Shown here piece after piece: positions 14,400 to 21,442 of a stretch of DNA of 24,612 nt. Source of the DNA: an uncultured bacterium (GTDB lineage Bacteria > Bacillota > Clostridia > Christensenellales > Borkfalkiaceae); assembly GCA_934871445.1 (NCBI GenBank), contig CAKXBD010000016.1:1-24612 (forward strand). Direction: 5' to 3'. The notes beneath the pieces are model-generated. The model saw nothing but the letters and a program-made list of their open reading frames with translations. It made no database searches and was not told the DNA's origin. Positions within the stretch are counted from its first letter, which is position 1; each line of letters begins with the position of its first letter. The position numbers and the translations under genes are program-made.

Positions 14400-14612
14400 A
14401 TGATTACACTCGAACAAATTCGTAAACGATTGATTGAATCAATTCGGCAAAGCGGCATGACGCAGACGGAAATCGCAAAAAAGTTAAATGTTTCTCAATC
14501 GAACATCGCACATTATATCCGTGGGGATATTATGCCCGCCCTAGACACGTTTGCCAATCTTTGCGATATTTTGGACATCGACCCGGCTTATATCCTTTGT
14601 CTCGAAGATTGA
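14400..14612 (+). CDS. XRE-family regulator (second paralogue)
   Basis: A 70-aa single-domain HTH protein, clearly homologous to the protein at 14102: both start MITLE and share LDTFANLC and DPAYILCL. Recognition-helix residues differ (SQSNIAHYIRG against DPSNISHYVNG), and the operator-like repeats before the two genes differ as well. GGAGGG precedes the ATG. It ends just before a very strong terminator. Confidence 0.88.
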   Translation: MITLEQIRKRLIESIRQSGMTQTEIAKKLNVSQSNIAHYIRGDIMPALDTFANLCDILDIDPAYILCLED

Positions 14613-14616
14613 CGAT

Positions 14617-14668
14617 AAAGCGAGGGGGCCCGGAAGAAAATTCTTCCGGGCCCCCTCGCTTTGAATTT
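14617..14668. terminator. Very strong intrinsic terminator
   Basis: A perfect 22-bp stem (14617-14638 with 14641-14662) around a 2-nt loop, with an extremely GC-rich middle, followed by TTTTTT near 14667. It sits between the + HTH gene and the convergent - regulator, so it may serve both. Confidence 0.88.
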
Positions 14669-14669
14669 T

Positions 14670-15281
14670 TTATATCTCCCTGAACGCGGAACGGCGGCGC
14701 AGAGCCTCGTTTTCGCGTTTCAAACGGGAATTTTCCGCCGAAAGGCGCGCGTTCTCCTCCTTCAAAGACTGCGTCAGTCTGTCGTAAAGCGCGTTGATTT
14801 CATTCTCCAAGCGACGTTGCAGAAAATTTCTGTCCGTATCCTTTCCCAGCCCCATTTCCGAAGCGATTGCGTCGATTCGTTCGGGCTGCTTTTTCAAAAT
14901 ATTCCTGTATTTATTCTGCAACCTCAGCATGAGCTTATCGTCACCTTTCGCGATATTAGAAATCGCGCGGCGGACGGAAATCCCCTTGCTCTTTTCCGCA
15001 AGAATACTCCGAAGCGCTTTGTCCGTTTCCTCTTCCGTAAATTCACGGATCTGCTCCACCGAAAGCTGCTTCCCGTCCAAGAGCTTTACCACCCTTTCGT
15101 CCTTCTTCGGGTTCTTCATGAGCGCGTAATAGTAATTCCTTACGCTCCCTTTCGCTCGGCCGTGCTGCGCTCCGTATGTCTCGAAAAGATACGTCAGCGT
15201 CTTTCCCGCCTGCTTGCCTGCCCAAATGTATTCCACCAAACTTTTGGCCTCTTCTTCCGTGTAACCGTTGATCTTATTCAT
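14670..15281 (-). CDS. Myb/SANT-like (RsfA-type) transcriptional regulator
   Basis: A 203-aa protein. Residues 5-55 (GYTEEEAKSLVEYIWAGKQAGKTLTYLFETYGAQHGRAKGSVRNYYYAL) look like the Myb/SANT-type DNA-binding domain of RsfA-like prespore regulators, with the aromatic YYY at its end. The middle has a second helical region (VRRAISNIAKGDDKLMLRLQNKYRN). Residues 155-203 form a heptad-rich coiled coil (LTQSLKEENARLSAENSRLK) that would dimerise. GGAGGTG precedes the ATG at 15281. RsfA acts in sporulation, but a sporulation role here is only suggested. Confidence 0.7.
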   Translation of the reverse strand: MNKINGYTEEEAKSLVEYIWAGKQAGKTLTYLFETYGAQHGRAKGSVRNYYYALMKNPKKDERVVKLLDGKQLSVEQIREFTEEETDKALRSILAEKSKGISVRRAISNIAKGDDKLMLRLQNKYRNILKKQPERIDAIASEMGLGKDTDRNFLQRRLENEINALYDRLTQSLKEENARLSAENSRLKRENEALRRRSAFREI

Positions 15282-15365
15282 GAGTTCACCTCCGTTTTGA
15301 AGGAATTATTAACATATTTTCTTCGATTTATACATGTCCGACAAAATAAAAGAATATATTTAACT

Positions 15366-16271
15366 ATGAAAATTTATTTTTTATCCTCCCGCCCCTGCGC
15401 GCTCATGCTCGGCGGAGTCTTTTTCGGCATGACTGACGGCTTTGAACGCTTCGCCGAAATCGAACCCAAAGACAATGTATTCGCCGAATTTATTCCCGAA
15501 GGCGCTCTGCCCGTCGGCTTCTTCATTACGGAAAAGCTCCGTTTCTCTCCGCCCGATCACTGCGAAGTCTATATCCTCAAAGACGGCATCGCCGTATTCG
15601 CAAAATCCTTCCCCCCTTCCGACTTCTCCTTAAAGCTCGTCGCTCAACAGCGCTTCCGCGAAAACCTCGTCACCGTATTCCGACAAGGCGACTTGCAAAT
15701 CTCCATAGAAACTTCAAAAGGATTCTTTGTCGCTCCCCTGTCCCCCTGTTTCGAGCCGTGCAAAATCTTTTGGGAACACGGCCTGTTCTTCGTGGAGGGG
15801 CAAGGGGCGCTCGCCGTATTCAACGCCGCGGGTGAGTGCGTCCTCAACGAAAAAATTTCCGAATACAGGATAGAAAACGACGTTCTTTCTGCCGTTCTCC
15901 CCCTTTCCGACAGCCGAGGACGCTTTGCGGAATGTGCATGGGCCTTGACAGATGACACCTGCTTTCAGACCTCTTTCAAGGTTCGCCAGACCGACACGGG
16001 AAAAGACGAGGAGACGCTGCGCGACGAACTCATACCGTATGCCTTTTTCGAAAGCGTGCTGATCGGCGCCGATTTCTCGGAATTATTGAGCGACGAGCTC
16101 AAAGAACGGGCGCAGCACATAAAAGCCTTTTTGGGAGATTTCGTCTCCGTCGTACTCACCGAACAGCCGAATACCTGCGGATTGGTACGAAAAAAGAAAG
16201 AACGGATCTTCGAAGTGCATTATTTCACCGCGGAGGTCAAGGACGGGAAAATCGTCGACATAAGAGGATAA
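15366..16271 (+). CDS. Conserved hypothetical protein
   Basis: A 301-aa protein beginning MKIYFLSSRPCALMLGGVFF. It looks cytoplasmic and beta-rich, with no signal peptide or membrane helix. I believe similar proteins with this N-terminus occur in related Clostridia but I know no function. Near the C-terminus are VVLTEQPNTCGLVRKKKERIFEVHYFTAEVKDGKIVDIRG, a plausible beta sheet. The start ATG lacks a Shine-Dalgarno sequence; a TATATT hexamer about 7 nt upstream suggests a leaderless message. The open frame extends to 14661 but the upstream part is antisense to the regulator at 14670 and is not coding. Confidence 0.75.
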   Translation: MKIYFLSSRPCALMLGGVFFGMTDGFERFAEIEPKDNVFAEFIPEGALPVGFFITEKLRFSPPDHCEVYILKDGIAVFAKSFPPSDFSLKLVAQQRFRENLVTVFRQGDLQISIETSKGFFVAPLSPCFEPCKIFWEHGLFFVEGQGALAVFNAAGECVLNEKISEYRIENDVLSAVLPLSDSRGRFAECAWALTDDTCFQTSFKVRQTDTGKDEETLRDELIPYAFFESVLIGADFSELLSDELKERAQHIKAFLGDFVSVVLTEQPNTCGLVRKKKERIFEVHYFTAEVKDGKIVDIRG

Positions 16272-16316
16272 GAAAACTGCGACGGCAGAAAACAACCGAA
16301 AATAAAACAAATCAAG

Positions 16317-16347
16317 AAGCCGCCTTTCCCGACGGGGAAGGCGGCTT
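16317..16347. terminator. Terminator between convergent genes
   Basis: AAGCCGCCTT plus CCC pairs with GGGAAGGCGGCTT, with one bulged T and a GACG loop, followed by T-rich sequence on the plus strand. It separates the 301-aa gene from the convergent lipoprotein. Confidence 0.8.
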
Positions 16348-16370
16348 ATTCTTATTGAATATATATAGAA

Positions 16371-17237
16371 TCAATATCTCTTAAAATTTATAGATTTTAT
16401 TATAATGTGCGGCTTAGGAACGTCATAGCTCGCAGAAATTTTTGCGGACGACATGTACGGGTCATTCTCGTCTACCAAAACCGTGGTCTCGGTCGTAAAC
16501 TCCGCGTCTTCCTCTCCGTATTCTTCTTCAATATATTGATTGATGTCGTCTTTCAACTCGTCCAAAACGTCCTTGCTGTCGTCTTCCAGCGTGGCAAACG
16601 TACAGTAATTGGAATTGCTCGTCGATGACGACGAAAGGGAAATATAGAACATGGACGTCGCGCTGTTATATTTATAGGGCTTCCAATCGTAGCCTTCTCC
16701 GTCCGCGCGTTGGGTCATGACCACGCCGTTATAGGTATTTTTGGGCGTGTAGTACATCGTCAAAGAACCGTATGTCTGTTTCAAGGCTCCGTTCGTTACC
16801 TGAAACCCGTTATCGGAAAATTCTCCGTACACGGTATTGACGGGGGTCGTTCTTTCCTCGTCGTCCCACACCGTCTGTGTGAGCTCCCATGTGGAAACCG
16901 TGGAAAAGTAGTCCTTTTCCACCAATCCGTTATTGTCCGAGACTGCCGCATCATAAGTGTATGCGCCCGTATACAGCGCGGAATCGGCCTGATAATCATG
17001 AATACACATGCCGTCGTAATAGCCCTTTTCCACAAGTTCCAAAAAGTGCTGAACGGTGGAAGGAGCGATTTTCCGATATAATTTATATTCCAGCGTATAC
17101 GTTTTATCGTTAAAAGAGAGCTTCATTTCCACCTCGGGGTGGGAAGTGGTACATGCGGAGAACAGCGTCGCAGATGCGAACACACTGACGCCGATAAGCG
17201 CCGCGCTCATAAGTTTTTTGAAAGAATTACGTAACAT
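16371..17237 (-). CDS. Cyclophilin-like lipoprotein
   Basis: A 288-aa exported protein with a lipoprotein signal ending LFSAC, Cys29 being lipidated. The segment KLYRKIAPSTVQHFLELVEKGYYDG (about residues 52-76) matches the start of the cyclophilin peptidyl-prolyl isomerase domain, and PHIIIKSINF at the C-terminus matches its last strand. However, where active cyclophilins read FHR, this one reads CIHDY, so the catalytic Arg seems lost, and the middle contains long insertions. It is probably an inactive or altered extracytoplasmic cyclophilin-type chaperone. GGAGA lies upstream of ATG 17237, and a consensus promoter lies at 17273-17301. Confidence 0.75.
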   Translation of the reverse strand: MLRNSFKKLMSAALIGVSVFASATLFSACTTSHPEVEMKLSFNDKTYTLEYKLYRKIAPSTVQHFLELVEKGYYDGMCIHDYQADSALYTGAYTYDAAVSDNNGLVEKDYFSTVSTWELTQTVWDDEERTTPVNTVYGEFSDNGFQVTNGALKQTYGSLTMYYTPKNTYNGVVMTQRADGEGYDWKPYKYNSATSMFYISLSSSSTSNSNYCTFATLEDDSKDVLDELKDDINQYIEEEYGEEDAEFTTETTVLVDENDPYMSSAKISASYDVPKPHIIIKSINFKRY

Positions 17238-17272
17238 TCGATTTCTCCATCGACGGATTTTTATACTTCTAT

Positions 17273-17301
17273 ATTTTACCCTTTATTTGCGTTTCCGTCA
17301 A
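17273..17301 (-). promoter_or_regulatory. Promoter of the cyclophilin-like lipoprotein gene
   Basis: On the minus strand, TTGACG (17301-17296), a 17-bp spacer and TAAAAT (17278-17273). It shows that chromosomal sequence is intact to at least 17301, which bounds the left edge of the mobile element. Confidence 0.82.
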
Positions 17302-17348
17302 GTACTTTTGAGCGATTGCCGCCGATTTTTACATAAATCTTTTGTTTT

Positions 17349-17391
17349 ATACTTGTGTAGAACAGTTGTTGAGACTGTTTTATGCAAGTAT
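17349..17391 (+). terminator. Long hairpin at left edge of element, terminator or attachment/origin structure
   Basis: ATACTTG..AACAGT (17349-17366) can pair with ACTGTT..CAAGTAT (17374-17391) around a 7-nt loop. The five middle positions form A-T and G-T wobble pairs, giving an 18-bp stem in RNA or ssDNA. TTTTTATAT follows. There is no + gene upstream to terminate in the integrated state, but in a circular form this would lie after the last gene of the element. It could also act as a single-strand origin or recombination site. Confidence 0.5.
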
Positions 17392-17414
17392 TTTTATATA
17401 AAAGAAGGGAAAAA

Positions 17415-17536
17415 GCGGTAAGGAGCTATAATCTTTTACCGCAGTAGGTCAAGCATAACTTGACCGAATAAATTCCAACCGCGAGTGACGGTGTTGTAGT
17501 CACTCCCTCTTTGATACAACGGCGAATAGCCTTGTA
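17415..17536 (+). other. Chain of four hairpins before the first element gene
   Basis: Four consecutive stem-loops: GCGGTAA/TTACCGC (17415-17442), GGTCAAG/CTTGACC (17447-17465), GAGTGAC/GTCACTC (17483-17505) and TACAA-GGC/GCC-TTGTA (17515-17536, one bulged C). A weaker GGC/GCC pair follows near 17553. The region from 17238 to 17578 has no gene. Such serial hairpins suit a single-strand replication origin, a packaging signal or a structured 5' leader RNA. The first loop contains TATAATCT. Confidence 0.6.
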
Positions 17537-17578
17537 AATAAAAAAATTTATCGGCGTATAGCCAAAGGAGAAAGAATT

Positions 17579-17884
17579 ATGGCAGAAGTAAAGTTATGGA
17601 AGAAGCAGGCGAAGTATGTAGACAAAGACGGACAAGAACGTACCGCCACAAATTTCTTTGTTCAATGCGGGGGAATAATGGTTCCCGTGGAAGTAAAATT
17701 TTTTGAGGACAAAGAGACAGGCAGGGACGACCACTACCGCGAACGGAAAGTTCTCTTGACCGCCTTTGCGGAAATGTTACCCGACAAAGAACCGTCCTCA
17801 AAACGTCAAGACGTTACGGGACAAGCACCTGCAAAACAGCCCCCTACCTTACAGCCTTTGACGGATTCGGATATTCCTTTTTAA
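17579..17884 (+). CDS. SSB-like protein with DIPF C-terminal tip
   Basis: A 101-aa protein. The first 65 residues (VKLWKKQAKYVDKDGQERTATNFFVQCGG..VPVEVKFF) look like a compact OB-type beta barrel. A Pro/Gln-rich linker (APAKQPPTLQPL) follows, ending in SDIPF. The acidic-DIPF tip is the hallmark by which bacterial SSBs recruit replication and repair partners. It is shorter than cellular SSBs (about 150-180 aa), as is usual for phage and plasmid versions. GGAG precedes the ATG. Being first gene before a rolling-circle Rep, it probably coats the displaced single strand. The tip is seen directly; the OB fold is inferred. Confidence 0.65.
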   Translation: MAEVKLWKKQAKYVDKDGQERTATNFFVQCGGIMVPVEVKFFEDKETGRDDHYRERKVLLTAFAEMLPDKEPSSKRQDVTGQAPAKQPPTLQPLTDSDIPF

Positions 17885-17895
17885 GGTACTTTGTT

Positions 17896-18099
17896 ATGTT
17901 CATGGAATTAAGTCTGACAAAAGGACGAATTTGTATCAATGTGGATAAAGTGCTTTTCTTTTGTGAGACGAAGAAAGGTACTTCCATCACGTTGGAGGAC
18001 GGCACAATGATAGACATAGACGAAGCGTATGACGAGATGATATTGCGATTTCAACGTCATACAGAAGGTACATTTTACCTAAAAAACACAATGGAATAA
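17896..18099 (+). CDS. 67-aa hypothetical protein
   Basis: A small soluble protein, predicted mostly beta: LSLTKGRICINVDKVLFFCE then TSITLEDGTMIDIDEAYDEM and a C-terminal helix. The outline of a short strand-turn-strand with a final helix recalls small FlbD-like or transcription-factor-like folds, but I cannot assign it. It starts 11 bp after the SSB-like stop. ATG 17896 and ATG 17902 are both possible. Probably cotranscribed with the SSB-like gene. Confidence 0.6.
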   Translation: MFMELSLTKGRICINVDKVLFFCETKKGTSITLEDGTMIDIDEAYDEMILRFQRHTEGTFYLKNTME

Positions 18100-18106
18100 A
18101 AAAACG

Positions 18107-18260
18107 GGCAAAAGGTGCAAAAAGGTCAAGCAAAGCCTATAAGCCGAACATAGCTGAAAGGCTTATGACACCTAACAAAAACGGCACTTACGCCCGAGCC
18201 GCCGGGGCTTGTCCAAGCGGCTCGGGCAAAAGGTGCAAAAAAAGGCAAAAGGTGCAAAAA
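18107..18260 (+). other. Candidate replication origin: three iterons and GC-rich hairpin
   Basis: GGCAAAAGGTGCAAAAA occurs three times exactly (18107-18123, 18225-18241, 18244-18260), all in the same direction. Between the first and second copies lie an inverted repeat ATAAGCC/GGCTTAT (18139-18166) and a perfect 11-bp hairpin GCCCGAGCCGC/GCGGCTCGGGC (18192-18227) with a 14-nt loop containing GGGGCTTGTCC. The region is non-coding and ends about 30 bp before rep. Direct repeats beside a nick-site hairpin are the standard layout of rolling-circle double-strand origins. Confidence 0.7.
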
Positions 18261-18290
18261 AACGGGTGTTTCAAGTCGAGAGGTTAAAAA

Positions 18291-19421
18291 ATGTATTTGA
18301 AACAATGTGAAGTAGAATCCCGTGTCGAATATTTCAAAGGCGATATACAAGAGATAATCAAATCAAAAAAAACAATCAAGAAATGGGCGTACATATTGCA
18401 TGATAAAGACGATACCGCCCCGCATTATCACATATATCTCAATTTCGGCAATTCGGGTGTAGACACAAAACAGGTCGCGGAATGGTTCGGACTTCAAGAA
18501 AGTCAAGTGAGTAGAATTCGCGGTCGTTCAACGGATATGCTGTTATATCTTACTCACGGGAACGACAGTCAACAAAACAAACATCAGTACTCCCCTACGG
18601 AAGTCATAGCAAACTTTGACTTTCAAACGGAAATCAAAAACGCAAAGATATTAGGCGATTTTGACCATTTCAGTTATCCTCAACAAATCGAATATGTCAA
18701 CGGTTTACCGCTTTCGGAGAAATCGGCGGCGTTTAGGCAATTAGAGAATTTATGGAAATTACAATGCAAAATTTTAACTTTGCAAACAGACAGAGATATA
18801 GAAGTAATTTTCATAACGGGCAAAGGCGGAACAGGCAAAACGACTTATGCGAAAAAACTATTAAGGAAACGAAATTTAGACGTTTGCGTAAGTTCTTCCT
18901 CTAACGACCCTTGGCAGGACTATTTAGGTCAGCGCGCCATGCTTTTGGACGATTGCAGAGACAAGACTTTCGATAAATTTGAAGATTTTCTTAAAATTAT
19001 CGACAATCATACTCAATCGAGTGTACAAAGCCGATTCAATAATAAATGTTTTAACGGCGAAGTTATCGTTATTACTTCCTCCGTCCCCTTACGGTATTGG
19101 TATCGCGGTAAAAATTCCAAAGGAATATACTTTTCTTTACAAGACGAAGATTTCGTACAATTATATCGCCGTATAACGATGTATGTGGAAATAACGAAAG
19201 AAGAAATCGCCGTATATCCCGAAGGTCTGACCGACAAAGGTTATCCGAAAGGCTTGGCGGAAACTTATGTCAATGATTTATTTGTAAAACAAGAACAAAA
19301 GCAAATTCGGAAACGGTCTAAGTTTGCAGATGTTTTCAAAGAGCTTTGCGAACCCGTAACGACGGACATTTTTGACACTCAACAATTAAGTATCTCTGAC
19401 GAGAAATCGGATAAAAAATAA
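18291..19421 (+). CDS. Rolling-circle initiator: HUH endonuclease (Rep_2/pMV158-type) fused to SF3-like helicase
   Basis: A 376-aa Rep. The N-terminal nickase domain has motif I WAYILHDKD (32-40), the metal-binding HUH motif PHYHIYL (His45, His47), and LLYLTHG with the probable catalytic Tyr86. The tail KHQYSPTEVIANFD matches the RepB/pMV158 pattern. The C-terminal domain is a P-loop helicase: Walker A GKGGTGKTT (177-185), Walker B AMLLDD (216-221) and a motif-C-like VIVITSS (258-264). This nickase-helicase fusion is the plan of CRESS-DNA virus Reps and of bacterial pCRESS plasmid Reps. It would nick the origin, bind covalently and unwind. The GAGG ribosome binding site lies close to ATG 18291. 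Iterons are just upstream. Confidence 0.9.
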   Translation: MYLKQCEVESRVEYFKGDIQEIIKSKKTIKKWAYILHDKDDTAPHYHIYLNFGNSGVDTKQVAEWFGLQESQVSRIRGRSTDMLLYLTHGNDSQQNKHQYSPTEVIANFDFQTEIKNAKILGDFDHFSYPQQIEYVNGLPLSEKSAAFRQLENLWKLQCKILTLQTDRDIEVIFITGKGGTGKTTYAKKLLRKRNLDVCVSSSSNDPWQDYLGQRAMLLDDCRDKTFDKFEDFLKIIDNHTQSSVQSRFNNKCFNGEVIVITSSVPLRYWYRGKNSKGIYFSLQDEDFVQLYRRITMYVEITKEEIAVYPEGLTDKGYPKGLAETYVNDLFVKQEQKQIRKRSKFADVFKELCEPVTTDIFDTQQLSISDEKSDKK

Positions 19422-19443
19422 AAAATTTTTTGGAGGTAGGTTT

Positions 19444-19797
19444 ATGGCATTTAAGAAACGCACGAAAGCGGAGGTAAAAAGCAAAAAGATTTTTTCTTGG
19501 GGAAACAAGACAAAATCGGGAAAAGACGCGAAAAGCGGAGTGACCGTGACATTTAATGACGGCACGGAAACGACGTTACTTAATCCTTCCGGAAAAGCGA
19601 CTAAATATGTTTTTGAATTAGCTTCGGATTCTCGCGTAACAAACAACGGGGCATTCAAAACGGACGGAGACGGCAATGAATTATCTTTAACCGCGGAACA
19701 GCGCGCTTACCGTTCGGGGTACTTGGACGCGCAGAAAGACAATGCCAAAGCCTATAAAGCTGAGAAAGCAAAATCGGCGGCAAAGAAAGCAAAATGA
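19444..19797 (+). CDS. 117-aa basic protein with Lys/Ala-rich tail
   Basis: A soluble, strongly basic protein. The N-terminus is KKRTKAEVKSKKIFSWGNKT, the centre is beta-like (VTVTFNDGTETTLL), and the C-terminal 35 residues (YRSGYLDAQKDNAKAYKAEK and onward) form a Lys/Ala-rich helix ending AAKKAK, reminiscent of histone-like or nucleic-acid-binding tails. No membrane segment. GGAGG precedes the ATG. It lies between rep and the membrane-protein block, so a DNA-packaging or DNA-binding role is possible; that is inference. Confidence 0.75.
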   Translation: MAFKKRTKAEVKSKKIFSWGNKTKSGKDAKSGVTVTFNDGTETTLLNPSGKATKYVFELASDSRVTNNGAFKTDGDGNELSLTAEQRAYRSGYLDAQKDNAKAYKAEKAKSAAKKAK

Positions 19798-19808
19798 GGT
19801 AACAAACA

Positions 19809-20282
19809 ATGAAGAACGAACTTTATCAACACAAAAAGAGCGATATGGTGAAATGGATAATCACGTTTATTGTAGGCCTTCTGCTGATAGCGGCGGTAGC
19901 AGCCTTATTCATTAAATTAGACAGGCAGACGACCACGACGACCATAGGCGGCGAAGCGTACAGTATCGGTCTAATCGACGAGAACGGAGATTATAAAGAA
20001 GGCGATACCGCTATCTACATGAGAAAAGCAATCACGACGGACGGACTGAAATGCGAACTCAAAGACGATGCGAATATCAAGTATCAACTGTTTTTCTACG
20101 ATAAAGACGGAGAATTTATTTCCGCAAGCGAAGAAAAAATATCGGATTGGTCGGGAGCGATACCCGAAAACGCGGAGAGCGTGAAAATCATGATAACCCC
20201 TATCGAGGACGAGGACGGGAAAGTGTCCCTCATGGAAGTGCTCGGTTATGCGAATCAACTGACGGTAACGGTCAATAAGTAA
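19809..20282 (+). CDS. Single-pass membrane protein (157 aa)
   Basis: A short basic cytoplasmic start (MKNELYQHKKSDMVK), one membrane helix at about residues 16-38 (WIITFIVGLLLIAAVAALFI), then an outside domain of about 115 residues. The outside part is predicted beta-rich (YQLFFYDKDGEFISASEEKI ... SVKIMITPIEDEDGKVS), with the look of a small Ig- or C2-like sandwich. No family recognised. GAGGT precedes the ATG, 11 bp after the preceding stop. It shares layout with the 196-aa protein at 21443. Confidence 0.78.
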   Translation: MKNELYQHKKSDMVKWIITFIVGLLLIAAVAALFIKLDRQTTTTTIGGEAYSIGLIDENGDYKEGDTAIYMRKAITTDGLKCELKDDANIKYQLFFYDKDGEFISASEEKISDWSGAIPENAESVKIMITPIEDEDGKVSLMEVLGYANQLTVTVNK

Positions 20283-20335
20283 AACAAACAAAAAGAAATT
20301 AAACAAAAAAATAATAAAAAACGAGGTAAAAGACA

Positions 20336-21430
20336 ATGGAAAAATCAAAGAAAATCAGAAGTATAGTAGCAGGCTGTTTGGCGGGCGTATGTTTGGCAAC
20401 GGCGGGACTTGCGGTAGCGACGGACGGATTCAAGAGTTTTAAGAAAAACGATAATATTCAAATGGAACTGCCCGAAGATAATGGCGGAACGGTCATCGGA
20501 GAAAGCACGGGAAACGGCGTAAAAGTGATGAGCGCGAAGATAGCCAAAGAAGATTATGCGGAGTATGGTATATCCCCTCTCGCGGAAACGGCATATACTT
20601 TGACGGCAACGATTACGCCGTCCAATGCTACAATTCAAGACGTAGATTGGTCTGTTGAGTTTGTAAATAATTCAAGCGAATGGGCAACGGGTAAAACGGT
20701 AACGGACTATGTGACGGTAACGCCGACGAGCGACGGCGCATTGACGGCAAACGTCGAATGTCTGCAAGCGTTCGGCGAACAGATTAAAGTAACGGTAACG
20801 AGCCGTGAAATTTCCTCAGTGAAAGCAGATTGTACAGTGGATTATCAGCAGAAGTTTCAATCGCTTACCGGGTACATATCGCTTGATACTGCGTCGGACA
20901 AGAAGGCGGAATTTAGCGATACCTCCGATACTCGTCGTACTATCGCTTTCCCTCTTGCGGATAATTCGCAAAAAGAATATTTGAGTACGCATACGGGTGA
21001 AATCTCCATTACCCCGATTGGCTCCGACGTCTATACTCTCCCTATGGAATACGAGATTACAGAAGTTGAAATGAAACTTGCACCCAATCAAGCAAGAGGT
21101 TGGGCGGAGTATCCCGCAAATTTTACGACCTCTCACGGCGAGCTTTCGGAATTGGCGGGCGTAACGTATGAGGGCGGAAAATGCACAGGTAAAATGCAGG
21201 AATTTATGGGTGTCGCCGATTATTCCAACGGTAACGTTTCTTCGGCAAGAGAGAACCTTTACCGCTCTTTGAATGGCGCGAACGATAGCGACCGCTATTC
21301 GAATTTTGTCGTACATTACAATTTTAACGGTGAGGAAAAGACGTTTTCATTTGGGCTTTGCTATGACCTTACTACGTTGGGAGTAGCCGTAAGCGATGTA
21401 AATCTTTCGGACAGCAATATTATCTTTTAA
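20336..21430 (+). CDS. Exported 364-aa protein with Ig-like region
   Basis: Residues 1-30 form a signal peptide (KKIRSIVAGCLAGVCLATAGLAVA). The mature part has an Ig-like beta-sandwich pattern near residues 75-165 (YTLTATITPSNATIQDVDWSV ... KVTVTSREISSVKADC), like bacterial Big_2-type domains. A second region with few cysteines follows and the protein ends SDSNIIF. No membrane anchor or LPXTG motif, so it is released or held by partners. GAGGT ribosome binding site. The 13-bp gap to the next gene suggests cotranscription. Confidence 0.78.
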   Translation: MEKSKKIRSIVAGCLAGVCLATAGLAVATDGFKSFKKNDNIQMELPEDNGGTVIGESTGNGVKVMSAKIAKEDYAEYGISPLAETAYTLTATITPSNATIQDVDWSVEFVNNSSEWATGKTVTDYVTVTPTSDGALTANVECLQAFGEQIKVTVTSREISSVKADCTVDYQQKFQSLTGYISLDTASDKKAEFSDTSDTRRTIAFPLADNSQKEYLSTHTGEISITPIGSDVYTLPMEYEITEVEMKLAPNQARGWAEYPANFTTSHGELSELAGVTYEGGKCTGKMQEFMGVADYSNGNVSSARENLYRSLNGANDSDRYSNFVVHYNFNGEEKTFSFGLCYDLTTLGVAVSDVNLSDSNIIF

Positions 21431-21442
21431 CGAGGTGAAAAA

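Noticed and set aside
14661..15365. N-terminal extension giving a 536-aa protein
   Set aside because: The extension is antisense to the Myb-like regulator and lacks a start signal; the real start is ATG 15366.
17349..17391. dif-like XerC/XerD site
   Set aside because: The arms only loosely match Firmicute dif, and the gap between them is about 18 bp rather than 6.
17330..18290. Classical CRESS nonanucleotide origin (TAATATTAC type)
   Set aside because: No such sequence occurs in the hairpin loops or elsewhere in the gene-free parts.
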